Origin: UBA668 sp046086305
GTDB lineage: Bacteria; Actinomycetota; Acidimicrobiia; Acidimicrobiales; Ilumatobacteraceae
Direction of reading: 5' to 3'
Length of the DNA: 42,921 bases
Assembly (NCBI GenBank): GCA_046086305.1
Contig: JBJSXI010000007.1
Span: 1-42,921 of the forward strand
Position numbers and translations under genes: made by a program. Positions 16,986 to 24,970 of the stretch are shown here, in pieces (the stretch's first letter is position 1; each line of letters begins with the position of its first letter). Below the pieces are notes generated by a model. The model did not search any database and was not told where the DNA came from. It was given only the letters and a program-made list of their open reading frames with translations.

Positions 16986-16991
16986 TAGAAA
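16986..16991 (+). promoter_or_regulatory. -10-like TAGAAA before the MenC/NSAR gene
   Basis: TAGAAA ends 7 nt before GTG 16999. It lacks the final T of the hexamers seen elsewhere in this window, so it is a weaker case. Confidence 0.35.
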
Positions 16992-16998
16992 CTCATCC

Positions 16999-18099
16999 GT
17001 GCAGATCGACGAGGTGGAGCTGCGGGTCGTCGATCTTCCTTATCGATCGCCGTTCCGCACATCGTTCGGGGCGGAGTCCGTCAAGCATGCGCTGATCGTC
17101 ACCGTACGCAGTGGCGGGCTCGAGGGTTACGGCGAGGGGGTGATGGATCCGCTTCCGATGTACCGCGAGGAGAGCCTCGTCGGTGCTCTGCACCTCCTGC
17201 GCACTGCGCTCGCTCCTGATCTGGTGGCCAAGGGGATCGACCATCCCTCCACCCTCGTGCACCGGTGGTCGCACTGGCGGGGCAATCCGATGGCCAAGGC
17301 TGCGCTCGAGCTCGCTGTGTGGGACCTCGAGGCCCGGCATCGTGGTGTGCCGCTGCGCGACATGCTCGGGGGCACCGCACGTGAGATTCCTGTCGGCGCA
17401 AGCCTCGGCATGGACACCCTCGATGCCACGGTCGAGGCGGTGGGCCGCCACGTCGATCAGGGCTACCGTCGGGTGAAGCTGAAGATCGAGCCGGGCTGGG
17501 ACGTTGCGTTGCTCGCCGCAGTGCGTCGACAGCACCCGGCGATCGAGTTGACGGTCGACGCCAACTCGGCGTACACGCTCGGCGACATCGAGGTCCTCCG
17601 GGCGATCGACCAATTCGAACTGCACTACATCGAGCAACCACTCCACTGGGACGACATGGTCGAACACGCTCGTCTGGCGACGATGCTGTCGACGCCGATC
17701 TGCCTCGACGAGACCCTCACCTCGCCGGCTCGGGTGACGGCTGCCCTCGACCTGGGTGCATGCTCGGTCGTCAATGTGAAGGTGGGCCGGGTCGGCGGGC
17801 TGCAGGCCGTCCGTGAGATCCACGACACATGTGTCGAGCGTGGTGTGCCGATGTGGTGCGGTGGGATGCTCGAGACCGGTATCGGACGTGCCCACAACAT
17901 CCACCTCGCCACGATGCCCGGCTTCGTCTTCCCGGGCGACACGGCCTCGGCCAGCCGCACCTACGCCTGCGACATCGTCGAGCAGCGACTCGAGGCGTCC
18001 GGCGGCCTCATGCCGGTCCCCGAGGGTCCGGGGATCGGGGTCAGCCTCGATCGTCCGTTCCTCGACTCGGTGACGGCATCGGTCGAGGTCGTCAGGTGA
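16999..18099 (+). CDS. o-succinylbenzoate synthase / N-acylamino acid racemase family
   Basis: This enolase-superfamily enzyme has 366 residues. Residues fit the MenC2/NSAR group: YRRVKLKIEPG with the paired lysines, metal ligands Asp in TVDANSAY, Glu in YIEQPL and Asp in CLDETLTS, and the second catalytic Lys in VVNVKVGRVGG. The family includes menaquinone-pathway o-succinylbenzoate synthase and N-succinylamino acid racemase, and the two cannot be separated by motif. The directly overlapping GNAT gene resembles the arrangement reported for N-succinylamino acid racemases and favours that role. No other men gene is in the window. Confidence 0.88.
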   Translation: MQIDEVELRVVDLPYRSPFRTSFGAESVKHALIVTVRSGGLEGYGEGVMDPLPMYREESLVGALHLLRTALAPDLVAKGIDHPSTLVHRWSHWRGNPMAKAALELAVWDLEARHRGVPLRDMLGGTAREIPVGASLGMDTLDATVEAVGRHVDQGYRRVKLKIEPGWDVALLAAVRRQHPAIELTVDANSAYTLGDIEVLRAIDQFELHYIEQPLHWDDMVEHARLATMLSTPICLDETLTSPARVTAALDLGACSVVNVKVGRVGGLQAVREIHDTCVERGVPMWCGGMLETGIGRAHNIHLATMPGFVFPGDTASASRTYACDIVEQRLEASGGLMPVPEGPGIGVSLDRPFLDSVTASVEVVR

Positions 18100-18770
18100 G
18101 CATCGAGTTCCGCGAGCTCCGCACCGCCGACGAGCTCCGCCCCCTCCCGGTCCTCGAGCGTCTCGTCTGGGGCGGTGAGTTCGAGATGGTCTCCGTGAAT
18201 GTCCTCGTCGCAACCATCGACGAGGGAGGGATGGCGATCGGCGCGTTCAACGGCGGTGAGTTGGTCGGCGCGGTCTACGGATTCGCCACTCGCGACCCTG
18301 AGGTGCTGCACAGCCACTATCTCGCGGTGCACCCTGATCATCGTGGAGCCGGACTCGGAGAGCGGCTCAAACGCCTGCAGGCCGAGTGGTGTGTCGCTCA
18401 CGGCTATACGGCGATGCGTTGGACCTTCGATCCTCTGCAACTGGCCAATGCGCACCTCAATCTGAACAAGCTGGGTGCAGTCGGCATCGACTATCGAATC
18501 GATCTCTACGGCTCACTCGGCGGGATCAATGGATCGTTGGCGAGTGATCGACTCGTCGTCCGCTGGGACCTCGTCGAGCCGCCCGCACGAGGTGGTGAGG
18601 AGTGTCGGGTGACGGTGCCCGACCTCACCACGCGCGACATCGAGACCTCATCCTCGCGGGCGACTGCGGCGCGCCTCGTGCTGCGTGAGGAGCTTGCCGG
18701 TTGCATGACGAAGGGGTGGCGGGTCGTTGCGGTCGATCCACGTGAACGCGTGTACACGTTGGCCCGGTGA
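18096..18770 (+). CDS. GNAT-family acetyl/succinyltransferase next to the racemase gene
   Basis: The 224-residue protein starts at GTG in a GTGA overlap with the racemase gene, so the two are probably made together. The acyl-CoA binding loop is HSHYLAVHPDHRGAGLGERL (about residues 85-104). The family is that of predicted acetyltransferases often linked to N-acylamino acid racemases, with a MRWTFDPLQLANAHLNLNKL segment that is typical of them. In such pairs the transferase succinylates a D-amino acid, which the racemase then inverts. The desuccinylase expected for that route is not in the window. Confidence 0.85.
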   Translation: MSIEFRELRTADELRPLPVLERLVWGGEFEMVSVNVLVATIDEGGMAIGAFNGGELVGAVYGFATRDPEVLHSHYLAVHPDHRGAGLGERLKRLQAEWCVAHGYTAMRWTFDPLQLANAHLNLNKLGAVGIDYRIDLYGSLGGINGSLASDRLVVRWDLVEPPARGGEECRVTVPDLTTRDIETSSSRATAARLVLREELAGCMTKGWRVVAVDPRERVYTLAR

Positions 18771-18820
18771 CCTTCGGAGTTACTGAGAACCGGGCTGAGG
18801 AGTCTCGGTCGACACCGGCA

Positions 18821-19528
18821 TCACTGGGCGAACATCGTCAGCCACTGCTCGCGCGAGCGTGGGCGGTAGACGTAGTTCGACTCGCGAATCGAGTCGATCG
18901 TCGCGCTCGACGCCAGTGAGTAGCGATGACCGGGGTAGACGACGGTTCCGTCAGGCATCGCAGCAAGCGTCTGGAGGCTGTCGTACATCGCAGCGGGGTC
19001 GCTCCCGGGGAAGTCGGTCCGTCCGCAGCCGTCGAGGAAGAGCGTGTCACCGCTGACGAGGCGTCCCTCGACGAGGAAGCACTGGCTCCCAGGAGTGTGG
19101 CCGGGGGTATGGACGAGCCGCACGTCGATCGACCCGACCGAGACGACGTCGCCACCGTCGTGTTCGCGGAGGTGGTCGGCGCCGACGCCGCTTGTTCGCA
19201 TCACCCACGGTGTCTCCGCACGCTGGACGTGGACCGGGCAGTCGCAGCGCTCGAGGAGGTGGGCAACACCTTCGATGTGGTGGCCCATGATCTCGCCGCC
19301 GATGAGGTCGGCGTGGAAGTGCGTCACCAGCACCCCGACGACACGCATGTCGTCGGCTTCGACGATGTCGACGATCTCGTCGACGGAGTAGGCGGGATCG
19401 ACGAGCAGACACTCACGCGTGGCGCGGTCGCCGATGACGTAGGCGAAGTTGACCATCTGTTGGGCCATCGGGTCGTCCCGGGCGAAGTCGCGGCCGGACA
19501 GCAGCTGGCGGAAGTACAGCCGATCCAT
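18821..19528 (-). CDS. MBL-fold metallo-hydrolase, glyoxalase II / persulfide dioxygenase-like
   Basis: This 235-residue metallo-beta-lactamase-fold protein has VTHFHADLIGG (His70, His72, Asp74), a second metal His in VHTPGHTPGSQ, the bridging Asp in SGDTLFLDGCGRTDF and the last His in VYPGHRYS. The family includes hydroxyacylglutathione hydrolase and persulfide dioxygenase. The normal DH of HxHxDH is Asp74-Leu75, so the second zinc site lacks its His. This is easier to reconcile with a mono-iron ETHE1-type enzyme than with glyoxalase II. Start ATG 19528 is supported by a -10 TAGGGT 6 nt upstream. Confidence 0.88.
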   Translation of the reverse strand: MDRLYFRQLLSGRDFARDDPMAQQMVNFAYVIGDRATRECLLVDPAYSVDEIVDIVEADDMRVVGVLVTHFHADLIGGEIMGHHIEGVAHLLERCDCPVHVQRAETPWVMRTSGVGADHLREHDGGDVVSVGSIDVRLVHTPGHTPGSQCFLVEGRLVSGDTLFLDGCGRTDFPGSDPAAMYDSLQTLAAMPDGTVVYPGHRYSLASSATIDSIRESNYVYRPRSREQWLTMFAQ

Positions 19529-19534
19529 GGGATC

Positions 19535-19540
19535 ACCCTA
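19535..19540 (-). promoter_or_regulatory. -10 element TAGGGT of the MBL hydrolase gene
   Basis: Minus-strand TAGGGT lies 6 nt before ATG 19528. There is no Shine-Dalgarno. Confidence 0.5.
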
Positions 19541-19628
19541 GGGTCGTCGAAGCGGTGTGACCGACTCGTACGCTACGGATCGTGATCTCGACGGCCACCC
19601 CCGGCAGCGACGAGCAGGGCGGCGCGCC

Positions 19629-21041
19629 ATGACACCCGAACCGCTCGATCGGCTGCATCCCGACGACCGTTTGCTCGTCGGCGGCGACCGGTTCGTCCGT
19701 GTCGGGGATGACCTCGCCGCCGCCTTCCGGACGGGGGACCAGATCGTCGTGGTCCACGACACTGCGGCGGTCCTGCACATCCCGGCCGACGTCGGTGCGG
19801 CGGTCCGGGCCGATGTGACAGCCGCGGCAGCTGCATTCGGCGAACTCTCGGCCGTCGGCGACGATGCCATCACCGCATTCTTCGATCGCTTCGCTGCGCT
19901 GCTCGATGACGATCGGGCATTCGCGCCGATCGCCGAAGCCAATCGCGCCGACCTCGTCGATGCCCGTGACCGGGGCCGTCCCGTCGGTCGTCTCGAACTC
20001 ACACCGTCGATGCGCGCGGCGATGATCGCCGGTCTGCGGACCTGGCGTGATCTGCCGCTGCGCCGTCGTCAGTTGGTGGGTGAGATCGTGCACGAAGGAT
20101 GGGTCGTCGAGCAGTGGCGGGATCCGCTCGGCGTGGTCGGCTTCGTGTTCGAGGGTCGTCCGAATGTGTTCGCCGACGCAGCCGGTGTGCTGCGGACGGG
20201 TAACACTGCGGTGTTCCGCATCGGCGGCGACGCGCTCGGGACGGCCACGGCGATCATGCGCTCGGCGGTCGAGCCGGCGCTCGCCGCAGCAGGGCTCCCG
20301 CCGGATGCGCTCCGTCTCGTGGGCAGTCGGGCCCACGCTGCCGGATGGGCGCTGTTCGCCGATCGGAGGTTGGCACTCGCCGTTGGTCGCGGGTCGGGGC
20401 CGGCCGTCGCCCAGCTCGGTGCGGTCGCCCGCCAGCACGGGGTTGCCGTCAGCCTCCACGGCACCGGAGGTGCGTGGCTCGTCGCTGGCGAGACGGCCGA
20501 CTCGGCTCGCTTCGCCGCAGCGGTGCGTCACTCGCTCGACCGCAAGGTCTGCAACACGCTCAATGTCTGCTGCATCGTTCGCTCCCGTGAGGTCGATCTC
20601 GTACCGGTCTTCCTCGATGCGGCGAGCGACGCGGCTCGTGCGCGCAGTGCCGACCCGATCGTGCACCGACTCGACATCGACGATCCATCGCTCGCACGCG
20701 AATGGGAGTGGGACGCAATCCCAGAGGTCGCGCTCGTCGTCGTCGACGACATCGCCGCAGCTGTTGATGCGTTCAATCGATTCAGCCCACACTTCGTGGC
20801 ATCACTCGTCAGCGCCGATGCTGCAGAGCACGAGTGGTTCTATGCGGCGGTGGATGCGCCGTTCATTGGTGACGGCCTCACTCGTTGGGTCGACGGACAG
20901 TTCGCCCTGTCGACGCCAGAGCTCGGCTTGTCGAACTGGCAGACCGGTCGCCTCCTCGGACGCGGCGGTGTGCTGTCGGGTGACTCGGTCCACACGGTGC
21001 GCCTCCGGGCGCGTATCGCCGACATCGATCTGCATCGCTGA
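19629..21041 (+). CDS. glutamate-5-semialdehyde dehydrogenase-like protein (ProA family)
   Basis: The protein has 470 residues; ProA is usually about 415-420. Family features are a WRDPLGVVGFVFEGRPNVFAD segment (here split as WRDPLGVVGFVFEG, RPNVFADAAG), GNTAVFRIGGDALGTA, catalytic Cys308 in RKVCNTLNV, and ELGLSNWQTGRLLGRGGV near the end. ProA reduces gamma-glutamyl phosphate in proline synthesis. About 50 extra N-terminal residues and a changed sequence after the catalytic Cys make this a divergent member. No proB is nearby. ATG 19629 is the first plausible start; its ribosome site is weak and a TACGCT at 19569 may be the promoter. Confidence 0.8.
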   Translation: MTPEPLDRLHPDDRLLVGGDRFVRVGDDLAAAFRTGDQIVVVHDTAAVLHIPADVGAAVRADVTAAAAAFGELSAVGDDAITAFFDRFAALLDDDRAFAPIAEANRADLVDARDRGRPVGRLELTPSMRAAMIAGLRTWRDLPLRRRQLVGEIVHEGWVVEQWRDPLGVVGFVFEGRPNVFADAAGVLRTGNTAVFRIGGDALGTATAIMRSAVEPALAAAGLPPDALRLVGSRAHAAGWALFADRRLALAVGRGSGPAVAQLGAVARQHGVAVSLHGTGGAWLVAGETADSARFAAAVRHSLDRKVCNTLNVCCIVRSREVDLVPVFLDAASDAARARSADPIVHRLDIDDPSLAREWEWDAIPEVALVVVDDIAAAVDAFNRFSPHFVASLVSADAAEHEWFYAAVDAPFIGDGLTRWVDGQFALSTPELGLSNWQTGRLLGRGGVLSGDSVHTVRLRARIADIDLHR

Positions 21042-21075
21042 CGCCGAGGTAGCGCAGTGGGTGACTGGCGGCGCG

Positions 21076-22470
21076 TCAGTCGGTCGGTCCACCGATGAGT
21101 CGTGCCATGGCGGCCTGTCGCCAGCGCGACGGCCGCCCGTGTCGCTCCTCGAAGCGGTCAGCACCGATCGGGAGGCGGACAGCGGCATTGATGCCGATGA
21201 ATCGCAGCGGCTCGGGCTCCCATCGGCGGGATCGATGACCGACCAGGGGCAGGGTGACCAGATCCGATGACGTGCCGGTGATGAGGTCGGCGAGGATCCG
21301 GCCCGCAAGATTGCTCGTGCCGACTCCGTCCCCTGCGTAACCGCCGGCTGTCGCGAGGCCGGTCGTCGGGTCGTGATCGACCGAGCACCACCAGTCGCGG
21401 GTCACGGCAACGGCACCGCCCCAGCGGTGGGTGAACTCGACATCGGCGAGGGTGGGGAACAGTTCGATGAGTGTGTCCTCGATCCGATCGTGGACGTGCG
21501 CGTCGCGATCGAACCGCGGGTCGATACGGCTACCCCAGTGGTACCACGCACCACGGCCGCCGAAGGCGAGTCGACCATCGGCAGTTCGCTGCCCATAGAT
21601 GACGAGATGGCGTTCGTCGTGGAAGGTGGGGCGGTCTGCGAGTCCGATCGTGTCCCACTGACGCTCGGAGAGGGGTTCTGTGGCGACCATCAGCGAATAG
21701 ATGGGTGCCACGGCTCGACGAAGGCCGGGGAGCGCCGGCGTGAATGCCTCGGTGGCCCGCACGACGACCGACGCTGTGACGGCGGCGCGATCCGTGACGA
21801 CCCGATGCGGCGCGATCTCCTTCACACGGGTCTGCTCGTGGATGACGGCCCCTCGGCGCTCGACCGCCGTCGCCAAACCGCGCACCAGTCGAGCTGGGTG
21901 CACCGCGGCGCAGTGTGGGGTGAACGCTCCGCCGATCACGTTGGTTGCCGCGCACCGCGTGGTTGCGTCAGCGCGGTCGATCAGGTGGAGGTCATCGTCG
22001 GAGTAGCCGAATCGGTGCATCTCGGCGACATGGGCCCTGAGGCGATCGAGTTGGGGTTGCGTGCGGGCGAGGGTGACCGTTCCGCCGTGAGCCCAGTCGC
22101 ACGTGATGCCTTCTTCATGGAGCACTCTGCCGACCTCGGAAACGGTGTCGCGCATGGCCCGCAGCAGACGCATCGCCTGGTCACGGCCATGACGTCCTGC
22201 GACCTCCGTTGGCGACATCGGGAGGAGCGCCGAGCACCAGCCGCCATTGCGTCCGCTCGCACCGAACCCAACCTCCTCCGCCTCGAGAACGACGACGCGG
22301 AGGTGGGGATCACGTGTGAGCAGCGAGTATGCGGTCCACAGTCCGGTGAAGCCGCCGCCGACGATCACGACGTCGACGTCGAGGTCGCGGTCGAGTGCTC
22401 CACGCGGCGATCCCCACTCCGCGTCCGACATCGAGTCGTGCCACATCGACAGCCCGGATCGCTCGTCCAC
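21076..22470 (-). CDS. FAD-dependent oxidoreductase, DAO family
   Basis: The 464-residue flavoprotein opens with the dinucleotide-binding VDVVIVGGGFTGLWTAY, then VVVLEAEEVGFGASGRNGGW, which is the typical GxSGRNGG flavin contact of the D-amino acid oxidase / glycine oxidase group. The C-terminal FAD motif is VDHDPTTGLATAGGYAGDGV. Members oxidise amines such as D-amino acids, sarcosine or putrescine derivatives. The start was set at GTG 22470, because the GTG at 22479 lies inside a -10 TAGAGT that fits a leaderless start at 22470. The substrate is unknown. Confidence 0.88.
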   Translation of the reverse strand: MDERSGLSMWHDSMSDAEWGSPRGALDRDLDVDVVIVGGGFTGLWTAYSLLTRDPHLRVVVLEAEEVGFGASGRNGGWCSALLPMSPTEVAGRHGRDQAMRLLRAMRDTVSEVGRVLHEEGITCDWAHGGTVTLARTQPQLDRLRAHVAEMHRFGYSDDDLHLIDRADATTRCAATNVIGGAFTPHCAAVHPARLVRGLATAVERRGAVIHEQTRVKEIAPHRVVTDRAAVTASVVVRATEAFTPALPGLRRAVAPIYSLMVATEPLSERQWDTIGLADRPTFHDERHLVIYGQRTADGRLAFGGRGAWYHWGSRIDPRFDRDAHVHDRIEDTLIELFPTLADVEFTHRWGGAVAVTRDWWCSVDHDPTTGLATAGGYAGDGVGTSNLAGRILADLITGTSSDLVTLPLVGHRSRRWEPEPLRFIGINAAVRLPIGADRFEERHGRPSRWRQAAMARLIGGPTD

Positions 22471-22477
22471 CTCTTGC

Positions 22478-22483
22478 ACTCTA
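22478..22483 (-). promoter_or_regulatory. -10 element TAGAGT of the DAO-family gene
   Basis: Minus-strand TAGAGT ends 7 nt before GTG 22470. It is 12 bp from the opposing -10 of the CPBP gene. Confidence 0.45.
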
Positions 22484-22495
22484 CGGAACGCTGCC

Positions 22496-22501
22496 TAGGG
22501 T
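22496..22501 (+). promoter_or_regulatory. -10 element TAGGGT of the CPBP gene
   Basis: TAGGGT ends 6 nt before ATG 22508. The G-run between them could also weakly act as a ribosome site. Confidence 0.5.
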
Positions 22502-22507
22502 GGGGGA

Positions 22508-23281
22508 ATGGTCGTCCCCCCGCACGGCTCGTTGCCTGCCGCGCCGAGCCCAGTGGCTCCGCTGCGGCCGCCACCGCCACCGCATCCGACCCTGCCTCTC
22601 GCCGTCGCCGTCGGTGCGCTCATCTGCGTCGCGGTGCCGTTGATCGCCGGAGGCCAGCTGCTCGCCCCGGTGGATGCGCTCGAACTTCCGATCGCGCTGT
22701 ATGTGGCCATCGCGGTTGCCGTCGTCTACGGCCCCTCGATGATCTGGTGGTGGTTTGCGAGCGCCCGCTACGGCTCGGGACGGCGGGATATCGATGTCGG
22801 ATTGATGGCGCGACCGTCTGATCTCGGATGGGGGCCGCTCGCATGGCTCGGGTGCCTGCTCGTCCAAGCGGTCATCGGGTTCCTCGTCACCCGCTTCGAT
22901 GTGCCGTTCACGAGCAACACCGAGGCGCTGGGTGACGGGGACGACGACCTCAGATTCATCATCGCCATCGTCGTTCTCACGGTCGTGGTCGCGCCGATCA
23001 CCGAGGAGATCGTGTTCCGTGGCATGGTGCTTCGCGGTCTGCTCGGTTCCATGGGTCCGACTGCGGCGATCACCCTGCAGGCGGTGCTGTTCGGTGTTGC
23101 CCACATCTCGCCCGGGTTCGGTCTGGGCAACATCGGTCTCGTGATGGTGCTGACGGGAGTGGGGGGAGTACTCGGTGTCGTGGCCCACATCTTCCGCAGG
23201 ATCACGCCGTGCATCCTGGCCCACGCGATCCTGAACGCAGTATCAGTCACCCTCGCACTGGCAGGTGTGGGTCAGAGTTGA
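22508..23281 (+). CDS. CPBP-family intramembrane metalloprotease
   Basis: The 257-residue membrane protein has a proline-rich cytoplasmic start and several TM segments. The CPBP/CAAX type II motifs are EEIVFRG (EExxxR), FGVAHISPG (His of motif 2) and CILAHAILNAVS (motif 3 His/Asn). Relatives process prenylated proteins or confer bacteriocin self-immunity; no bacteriocin gene is seen here, and the substrate is unknown. The last 10 bp overlap the end of panC on the other strand. Confidence 0.92.
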   Translation: MVVPPHGSLPAAPSPVAPLRPPPPPHPTLPLAVAVGALICVAVPLIAGGQLLAPVDALELPIALYVAIAVAVVYGPSMIWWWFASARYGSGRRDIDVGLMARPSDLGWGPLAWLGCLLVQAVIGFLVTRFDVPFTSNTEALGDGDDDLRFIIAIVVLTVVVAPITEEIVFRGMVLRGLLGSMGPTAAITLQAVLFGVAHISPGFGLGNIGLVMVLTGVGGVLGVVAHIFRRITPCILAHAILNAVSVTLALAGVGQS

Positions 23282-24114
23282 CAGTTGTCGATCAGTCGGA
23301 CCTCACCGAACCACACGGCCGTCACCACCAGGGCACCCGTCGGCCCGACGATGTCGAGTGAGCGGAAGGTGAGAGGGTCGACGATCTCGAGGTGCTCGAG
23401 ACGTGCCAGCGGCGCAGCATCGATCACACGGCGCGCCTCATCGACGAGACGGCTGACGCTCTGCTCCCCGTGATCGAAGGCGGCGCGGATCGCAGCCAAG
23501 GCCTGCGGCACGCAGACGGCCTGGCGGCGCTGCGCTGCCGTGAGACGCCGGTTCCGGCTCGACAGCGCGAGCCCGTCGGGTTCGCGAACGGTCGCGACGC
23601 CGACGATCTCCACGCCGATGTCGAGGTCATCGACCATGCGCCGGATGACGGCGAGTTGCTGGGCATCCTTCTCGCCGAAGACGGCAACGGCGGGCTCCAC
23701 AGCGTGGAGCAACTTGGCGACGATGGTTGCGACACCGCGAAAGTGTCCTGAGCGGTGTGCTCCCTCGAGTATCTCGCCGAGGGACCCCGGCACGACGCTC
23801 GTGTCGAACCCCGCCCGGAACATGGCGTCTGTGGTCGGTGCATACACCGCATCGACCCGGACCTTCTCGCACGCCTCGAGATCGTCGGCGAGGGGACGCG
23901 GGTAGTGATCGAAGTCGTCGGAGCGCTCGAATTGCAGCGGGTTCACGAAGATCGACACGGCGACGAGATCGGCGTGGCGGCGGGCAGTCTCGATGAGTCG
24001 AAGGTGGCCATCGTGGAGCGCCCCCATCGTCGGGACCAACGCGACCGAGCGGCCCTGCGCTACGTGCTCACGGCTCCAGCGCCGGATCTCGTCCGGCGAG
24101 TGGGCAACGATCAT
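23272..24114 (-). CDS. panC: pantothenate synthetase
   Basis: This 280-residue cytoplasmic enzyme condenses pantoate with beta-alanine using ATP. Motifs are VPTMGALHDGHLRLI with the HxGH nucleotide site, IFVNPLQF, FRGVATIVAKLLH, GEKDAQQLAVIRRMV and the KMSKS-like LALSSRNRRL. Start ATG 24114 shares its A with the TGA of panB (TGATG), so translation is coupled. A longer frame to 24144 is rejected for that reason. Confidence 0.97.
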   Translation of the reverse strand: MIVAHSPDEIRRWSREHVAQGRSVALVPTMGALHDGHLRLIETARRHADLVAVSIFVNPLQFERSDDFDHYPRPLADDLEACEKVRVDAVYAPTTDAMFRAGFDTSVVPGSLGEILEGAHRSGHFRGVATIVAKLLHAVEPAVAVFGEKDAQQLAVIRRMVDDLDIGVEIVGVATVREPDGLALSSRNRRLTAAQRRQAVCVPQALAAIRAAFDHGEQSVSRLVDEARRVIDAAPLARLEHLEIVDPLTFRSLDIVGPTGALVVTAVWFGEVRLIDNCQL

Positions 24115-24941
24115 CAGTGGAAGCTGTGTTGATCGTCGGGCCACGCGCCGCTACGCACATCGCTGACGTAGTCGCGGGTTGCCGTGATCGCAGCGGTTCG
24201 GAGATCGGCGTAGTGCTTGGTGAACTTGAGGGTGCCCTCGCTGAGTCCGAGCACGTCGTGGAGCACGAGCACCTGACCGTCGCAGTCGGGGCCGGCACCG
24301 ATGCCGACCGTCGGGATCGACAGTTTGGCGGTGATCTCCTTGGCCAGATCACGCGGCACTCCTTCGACCACCACTGCGAACGCACCTGCCTGCTCGACCG
24401 CATGGGCGTCCTCGAGCAGCCGCTCACGTCCACCTGCCTCGAAGCCCGCCGACTTTCCCTGCACGCGGTGACCGCCCATGCGGTGGTAGCTCTGTGGGGT
24501 CAGCCCGATGTGACCCATGACGGGGATGTCGACCCGCGTGATCGCCTGGATCGTCTCTGCCATCACCACGCCGCCCTCGAGCTTCACGCACTCGGCCCCC
24601 TCCTTCATCAGCCGGATGCTGCTCTCGACGGCCTGCTGCGGGCTCACCTGATAGCTGCCGAAAGGAAGATCCCCGACGATCAGCGCGCGAGGGTTCGAGC
24701 GGGCGACGAGGCGGACGTGGTAGGCCATCTCATCGAGTTCGACCGGGATGGTGTTCGCCTCACCCTGGACGACCATGCCCACGCTGTCACCGACCAGGAT
24801 CACGTCGACGCCGGCGAGGTCGACGAGGCGCGCGAACGTCGCGTCGTAGGCAGTGATCATCGTGATCGGCTGCTCGAGCGCCTTCATGCGCGCGAGTTCG
24901 GGAACGGTCACCTTGCTGCGCGGGTCCGAGGCCGTGGTCAT
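24114..24941 (-). CDS. panB: 3-methyl-2-oxobutanoate hydroxymethyltransferase
   Basis: The 275-residue enzyme makes ketopantoate from 2-oxoisovalerate and methylene-tetrahydrofolate, the first step to pantothenate. Motifs are MITAYDATFARLVD, VGDSVGMVVQGE with metal Asp, VGDLPFGSYQVSP, VKLEGG, MGHIGLTPQSYHRMGG and VGIGAGPDCDGQVLVLHD. Start ATG 24941 fits the family start. It has AAGGAA (24953-24958) 11 nt upstream and a -10 TAGGTT behind it. A 421-residue frame reaching 25379 runs through the P1 peptidase gene and is not real. Confidence 0.97.
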   Translation of the reverse strand: MTTASDPRSKVTVPELARMKALEQPITMITAYDATFARLVDLAGVDVILVGDSVGMVVQGEANTIPVELDEMAYHVRLVARSNPRALIVGDLPFGSYQVSPQQAVESSIRLMKEGAECVKLEGGVVMAETIQAITRVDIPVMGHIGLTPQSYHRMGGHRVQGKSAGFEAGGRERLLEDAHAVEQAGAFAVVVEGVPRDLAKEITAKLSIPTVGIGAGPDCDGQVLVLHDVLGLSEGTLKFTKHYADLRTAAITATRDYVSDVRSGAWPDDQHSFH

Positions 24942-24952
24942 GGGATCGACGT

Positions 24953-24969
24953 TTCCTTGATGCAACCTA
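24953..24969 (-). promoter_or_regulatory. panBC promoter -10 and ribosome site
   Basis: On the minus strand TAGGTT (24969-24964) is followed by AAGGAA (24958-24953) and then the panB ATG at 24941. This is one of the few genes here with both a short leader and a Shine-Dalgarno. It lies just after the stop of the upstream P1 peptidase gene. Confidence 0.5.
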
Positions 24970-24970
24970 G

